A stretch of 64,000 nt of DNA, taken from NCBI RefSeq assembly GCF_025699295.1, contig NZ_JAILWB010000016.1, forward strand, positions 55,715 through 119,714, read 5' to 3'. Both the position numbers and the translations under genes were made by a program. The notes beneath the pieces are model-generated. The model worked only from the letters and a program-made list of their open reading frames with translations. It was not told the origin of the DNA and made no database searches. How positions within the stretch are numbered: the stretch's first letter is position 1; every line of letters begins with the position of its first letter. Below, piece after piece: positions 59,118 to 64,000 of the stretch. Source of the stretch: Hydrogenophaga sp. GTDB lineage: Bacteria > Pseudomonadota > Gammaproteobacteria > Burkholderiales > Burkholderiaceae_C.

Positions 59118-60443
59118 TCACAGCACCAGCACCGCCCGGAAGTCGTTCACGTTCGTGTGCGTCGGCCCGGTGATGACCAGGTCGCCTATCGGCTCGAAGA
59201 AGCCGTAGGCATCGTTGCGGGCCAGGTGGTCGGTGACCTTCAGTCCCTTTGCGCCGGCCCGGGCCAGTGTGTCGGGCGTGACCAGCGCACCCGCATTGTC
59301 CTCCACCCCGTCGATGCCGTCCGTGTCGGCCGCGAGGGCCCAGACGCCACCCTGCCCGCCCAGCGCCTGCGCCAGGCCGAGGCAGAACTCGCCCGCGCGC
59401 CCGCCACGGCCCCGGGGCTGGCCCTCGGCGCGGGGTCGCACGGTGACGGTGGTCTCGCCGCCGCTGAGGATGACGCAGGGTTTCGGAAAGCTGCTGCGGC
59501 CCAGCGCGGTCGATCGCGCCAGGGCGGCGTGCACCTTGCCGACCTCGCGCGACTCGCCCTCGATCTCGTCGCTCAGCACCACCACATTCAGGCCCAGCGC
59601 GCGCGCGGCCTCGGCGGCCGCCTCCAGGCTTTGCTGCGGCGTGGCGATGAGCTCCACCGCATGGCCCTGCAGGCGCGGGTCGCCGGGCTTGGGGGTTTCG
59701 AGCGTGCCGCTCTCCAGCTGTTTTCGCACGGCGGCGGGCACGTCAATGTGGTAGCGGCGCAGGATGTCCAGCGCCTCGGCGCAGGTGGAGGCATCGGCCA
59801 CGGTGGGGCCGCTGGCGATCACGCTCACGTCGTCGCCCGGCACGTCGCTGATGGTCAGCGTGACCACGCGCGCGGGCGCGCAGGCCGCGGCGAGACGCCC
59901 GCCCTTGATGGCGGAGAGGTGCTTGCGCACGGTGTTCATTTCACCGATGTGCGCGCCGCTCTCCAGCAGCTGGCGGTTGATGCGCTGCTTGTCTTCCAGC
60001 GTGAGGCCTTCGCAGGGCAAGGTGAGCAGGGCCGAGCCGCCGCCGGAGATGAGGCACAGCACCAGGTCGTCGGCCGTGAGCCCTTGCGTGAGCTGCAGGA
60101 TGCGCTGTGCCGCTTCCAGCCCGGCCGCGTCGGGCACCGGGTGCGAGGCTTCCACCACCTCGATGCGCTGCGCCAGGCCTTCGGGCCGGGGCGGCGTGTG
60201 GTGGTAGCGCGTGACGACCAGACCCGAGAGCGGCGCGTCGGCCGGCCACAGCGCCTCCACCGCCTGCGCCATGGCGCCACCGGCCTTGCCGGCGCCGAGC
60301 ACCAGGGTGCGGCCCTTCGGTGGCTTCGGCAGGCTGGCGGCGGTGTTGTGCAGGGGCAGTGCACGCTGCACCGCCACGTCGTAGAGGTGGCGCAGCAGGG
60401 CGCGGGGGTCTTGCAGGCTGGGGGCGGGGGTCGGCTGGAGCAT
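59118..60443 (-). CDS. ttuD: Glycerate 2-kinase (type II, MOFRL family)
   Basis: A 441-residue type II glycerate kinase. The N-terminal LVLGAGKAGGAMAQAVE, the SGGGSALLTLP loop, and the C-terminal MOFRL part (LSGGETTVTVR, GRGGRAGEFCLGLA, DTDGIDGVEDNAGA) are all present. It phosphorylates D-glycerate made by the tartronate semialdehyde reductase encoded just upstream (72-base gap) and closes the glyoxylate route to 2-phosphoglycerate. Annotated in relatives as TtuD or hydroxypyruvate reductase by historical naming. Confidence 0.9.
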   Translation of the reverse strand: MLQPTPAPSLQDPRALLRHLYDVAVQRALPLHNTAASLPKPPKGRTLVLGAGKAGGAMAQAVEALWPADAPLSGLVVTRYHHTPPRPEGLAQRIEVVEASHPVPDAAGLEAAQRILQLTQGLTADDLVLCLISGGGSALLTLPCEGLTLEDKQRINRQLLESGAHIGEMNTVRKHLSAIKGGRLAAACAPARVVTLTISDVPGDDVSVIASGPTVADASTCAEALDILRRYHIDVPAAVRKQLESGTLETPKPGDPRLQGHAVELIATPQQSLEAAAEAARALGLNVVVLSDEIEGESREVGKVHAALARSTALGRSSFPKPCVILSGGETTVTVRPRAEGQPRGRGGRAGEFCLGLAQALGGQGGVWALAADTDGIDGVEDNAGALVTPDTLARAGAKGLKVTDHLARNDAYGFFEPIGDLVITGPTHTNVNDFRAVLVL

Positions 60444-60470
60444 GGGGGGAGAGTTTAGTGCCGGGGGCAG

Positions 60471-60503
60471 CCCTCTCCCCTGCCCTCTCCCAGGGGGAGA
60501 GGG
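60471..60503. repeat. CCCTCTCCC palindromic repeat
   Basis: CCCTCTCCC (60471-60479) is repeated at 60483-60491, and the inverse GGGAGAGGG follows at 60495-60503, making a nine-pair hairpin with a three-base loop. From memory, this CCCTCTCCC...GGGAGAGGG element is scattered between genes of many beta/gammaproteobacteria. It lies in the 72-base gap between the reductase and kinase genes. Confidence 0.6.
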
Positions 60504-60515
60504 AGTGAAGACACG

Positions 60516-61427
60516 TCAGGCCTGCGGATCCGGGGCGATGGGGTGATTCGCCATCATTTCCAGGCTGCGGCAGAGCGCGGAATGGTCCAGCCCGGCCATG
60601 CCGTGCGCGGCGCAGCTCTGCATCAGCTGGGCCGCACTGGCGGTGTGCGGCAGGCTCACGCCCAGTTCCTTCGCTCCCTGCAGCGCCAGGTTCAGGTCCT
60701 TCTGGTGCAGCTCGATGCGGAAACCCGGGTTGAAGCTGCGCCGGACCATGCGCTCGCCATGCACTTCGAGGATGCGGCTGGCGGCAAAGCCGCCCATGAG
60801 CGCCTGCCGCACCCTGGCCGGGTCGGCGCCGGCCTTGCTGGCGAACAGCAGGGCCTCGGCCACGGCCTCGATGTTGAGCGCGACGATGATCTGGTTGGCC
60901 ACCTTGGTGGTCTGGCCGTCGCCATTGCCTCCGACGAGCGTGATGTTCTTTCCCATGGCGTCGAACAGCGGCCGGGCGCGGTCGAACGCGGCGGGCGCCC
61001 CGCCCACCATGATGGTCAGGCTGGCGGCCTTGGCGCCCACCTCGCCGCCGCTGACGGGCGCGTCGAGGTAGTCGCAGCCGAGTGCGTTGATCTTCTGCGC
61101 GAAGGCCTTGGTGGCCGTGGGGCTGATCGAGCTCATGTCGATCACCAGCTTGCCTTTGCCGAGCCCCTTGGCCACGCCGGTCTCGCCGAACAGCACGTCC
61201 TCCACATGCGGCGTGTCCGGCACCATGCAGATGACGATGTCGGCGCGCCGCGCGACTTCGGTGGCGTTGGTGCAGACCGTGGCGCCCTGCTCGGCAAAGG
61301 CCGCCGGGATCTTGCCGCGGCTGGCCACGAAGAGCCGGTGGCCGGCCTTGAGCAGGTTCAGCGCCATGGGCGCGCCCATGATGCCCAGGCCGATGAAGCC
61401 AACCTGGAGTCCGTTCTTGTCCGTCAT
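60516..61427 (-). CDS. glxR: 2-hydroxy-3-oxopropionate (tartronate semialdehyde) reductase
   Basis: A 303-residue beta-hydroxyacid dehydrogenase. The NAD-binding GFIGLGIMGAPMALNLLKAGH is at residues 9-29, the substrate-binding DAPVSGGEVGAKAASL in the middle, and the catalytic lysine in GQTTKVANQI. It reduces tartronate semialdehyde to D-glycerate. The start overlaps the hyi stop by four bases (ATGA). Position after gcl and hyi fixes the role. Confidence 0.93.
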   Translation of the reverse strand: MTDKNGLQVGFIGLGIMGAPMALNLLKAGHRLFVASRGKIPAAFAEQGATVCTNATEVARRADIVICMVPDTPHVEDVLFGETGVAKGLGKGKLVIDMSSISPTATKAFAQKINALGCDYLDAPVSGGEVGAKAASLTIMVGGAPAAFDRARPLFDAMGKNITLVGGNGDGQTTKVANQIIVALNIEAVAEALLFASKAGADPARVRQALMGGFAASRILEVHGERMVRRSFNPGFRIELHQKDLNLALQGAKELGVSLPHTASAAQLMQSCAAHGMAGLDHSALCRSLEMMANHPIAPDPQA

Positions 61428-62245
61428 GCGGGCACTCCTTCGCGTGTCTGCAGCTTCTGGCCGTGCGCGGCCACCCAGGCCAGCCCCCGGTCGGTGCCGC
61501 CGGGGCCGCCGTCGCGCGGCTTGTATTCGCAGCCGATGTGGCCGCGGTAGCCGGCCTCGTCGATGGCATCGAACACGTGGCGGTAGTGGATCTCGCCCGT
61601 GCCCGGCTCGTGACGGCCGGGCGTGTCGGCCAGCTGCATGTGGGCGATGCGCGGCAACAGGGCCTGGATGGTGTTGATCAACTCGCCCTCCATGCGCTGC
61701 GCGTGGTAGATGTCGTACTGCAGGAACAGGTTGTCCGAGCCGACCTCGTCCATCAGCGCGATGGCCTGGCGCGGGCGGTTGACGAAGAAGCCCGGCATGT
61801 CGAAGTGGTTGATGGGTTCGAGCAGCAGGCGCACACCCTGCTGCTTCGCGGCGTCGGCGGCGAAGCGCAGGTTGCTCACCAGCGTGGCGCGCGCCTGCGC
61901 CTCGCTCACGCCCGCGGGCGGAATGCCGGCCATGCAATGCAGGTGGGGCGTGCCCAGCGCGGTCGCATAGGCCAGCCCTGTCGCCACGGCGGCGCGGAAC
62001 GCGTCCTCGCGCCCGGGCAGCGAAGCCATGCCGCGCTCACCGCCCGCCCAGTCGCCGGGCGGCATGTTGTGCAGCACCAGCTGCAGCTGGTGTTCCCGCA
62101 GGCGCTGCGCGATCTCGGCGGGCTGGAAGTCGTAGGGAAACAGGAACTCGACCGACTGGAAGCCGGCGCGCGCGGCGGCGCCGAAGCGGTCAAGGAAGGG
62201 CAGCTCGTTCCAGAGCATGGAGAGATTGGCGGCGAATTGCGGCAT
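61424..62245 (-). CDS. hyi: Hydroxypyruvate isomerase
   Basis: A 273-residue TIM-barrel isomerase converting hydroxypyruvate and tartronate semialdehyde. FAANLSMLWNELPFLDRF at the start, FLFPYDFQPAEI, the LLEPINHFDMPGFFVNRP metal-binding glutamate segment and HMQLADTPGRHEPGTGEIHYR are typical of Hyi/OtnI. It is 30 bases after gcl and overlaps glxR by four bases. Confidence 0.93.
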   Translation of the reverse strand: MPQFAANLSMLWNELPFLDRFGAAARAGFQSVEFLFPYDFQPAEIAQRLREHQLQLVLHNMPPGDWAGGERGMASLPGREDAFRAAVATGLAYATALGTPHLHCMAGIPPAGVSEAQARATLVSNLRFAADAAKQQGVRLLLEPINHFDMPGFFVNRPRQAIALMDEVGSDNLFLQYDIYHAQRMEGELINTIQALLPRIAHMQLADTPGRHEPGTGEIHYRHVFDAIDEAGYRGHIGCEYKPRDGGPGGTDRGLAWVAAHGQKLQTREGVPA

Positions 62246-62275
62246 GTGATGTGTCCTCGTCTTGTTCTTGATGAA

Positions 62276-64000
<1,725 letters not shown>

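Noticed and set aside
56577..60458. A 1293-codon open frame on the plus strand across the DUF802 cluster and the glycerate kinase gene
   Set aside because: It is antisense to five genes with clear family motifs; long antisense frames are expected at this GC content, and its low-complexity product (G, Q, R, H-rich) has no recognisable domain.

Overview
The window is about 64 kb of very GC-rich DNA (mostly G or C at third codon positions) with tightly packed, mostly chromosomal-type genes. The gene content points to a betaproteobacterium of the Burkholderiales, most likely a Comamonadaceae relative such as Hydrogenophaga or Acidovorax: Bug/TctC binding proteins, the DUF3348-DUF802-OmpA-DUF2894 cluster, a cyanide-insensitive-type cytochrome bd, xanthine dehydrogenase with BMP-type purine transporters, and Comamonadaceae-style intergenic palindromes. 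This assignment is inference from gene content. I see no tRNA, rRNA, CRISPR array, transposase, integrase or phage gene.

Layout. 0-4 kb: 3' part of a penicillin-binding protein, then an Rrf2-controlled operon (regulator, thioredoxin-reductase-like flavoprotein, Rieske oxygenase). 4-15 kb: an acetyltransferase coupled to a DUF962 protein; a divergent nuclease/iron-sulfur helicase pair around a LexA-type box; an FG-GAP lipoprotein; CorC/HlyC-like protein; apaH; rhlE-type RNA helicase; zinc metallopeptidase; dcd. 15-18.4 kb: GbsR-type regulator plus cydAB. 18.5-33 kb: a purine catabolic and transport island (guanine deaminase, two BMP binding proteins, adenosine/adenine deaminase, an NdmA-like Rieske oxygenase, two nucleoside permeases and their ATPase, LysR regulator, xdhA and xdhB). 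33-39 kb: small accessory genes, including a TetR gene with three matching operators and a 78-residue DfrB-type dihydrofolate reductase in a lower-GC patch. 39-43.4 kb: a uracil catabolic (URC-type) operon. 43.5-45.6 kb: TPP riboswitch and thiC. 45.6-49.2 kb: a DUF1653 fusion, a radical SAM gene with a second LexA-type box, an ABC-2 exporter and a truncated VOC gene. 49.2-52.9 kb: LysR, an AtuA-like operon and a Bug binding protein. 52.9-55.1 kb: DUF2254, DUF1801 and a glycine-rich RNA-binding protein. 55.3-59 kb: a four-gene MotAB/ZorAB-like membrane complex of unknown function. 59.1-64 kb: the glyoxylate to glycerate pathway (glycerate kinase, tartronate semialdehyde reductase, hydroxypyruvate isomerase, glyoxylate carboligase, the last running off the edge).

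How it works together. The purine island imports nucleosides or bases through a BMP-type ABC transporter, deaminates adenine and guanine compounds and oxidises hypoxanthine/xanthine to urate. Purine breakdown by the allantoin/ureidoglycolate route yields glyoxylate, which the gcl-hyi-glxR-glycerate kinase genes at the right end could return to central metabolism, although the intermediate ureide genes are not in the window. The URC operon would do the equivalent for uracil.

Strongest leads: the DfrB-type (trimethoprim-insensitive family) reductase outside any visible integron; the motor-like DUF802 cluster; the two LexA-type boxes; the methylxanthine-demethylase-like Rieske gene among purine genes; and an in-frame palindromic repeat inside xdhB.
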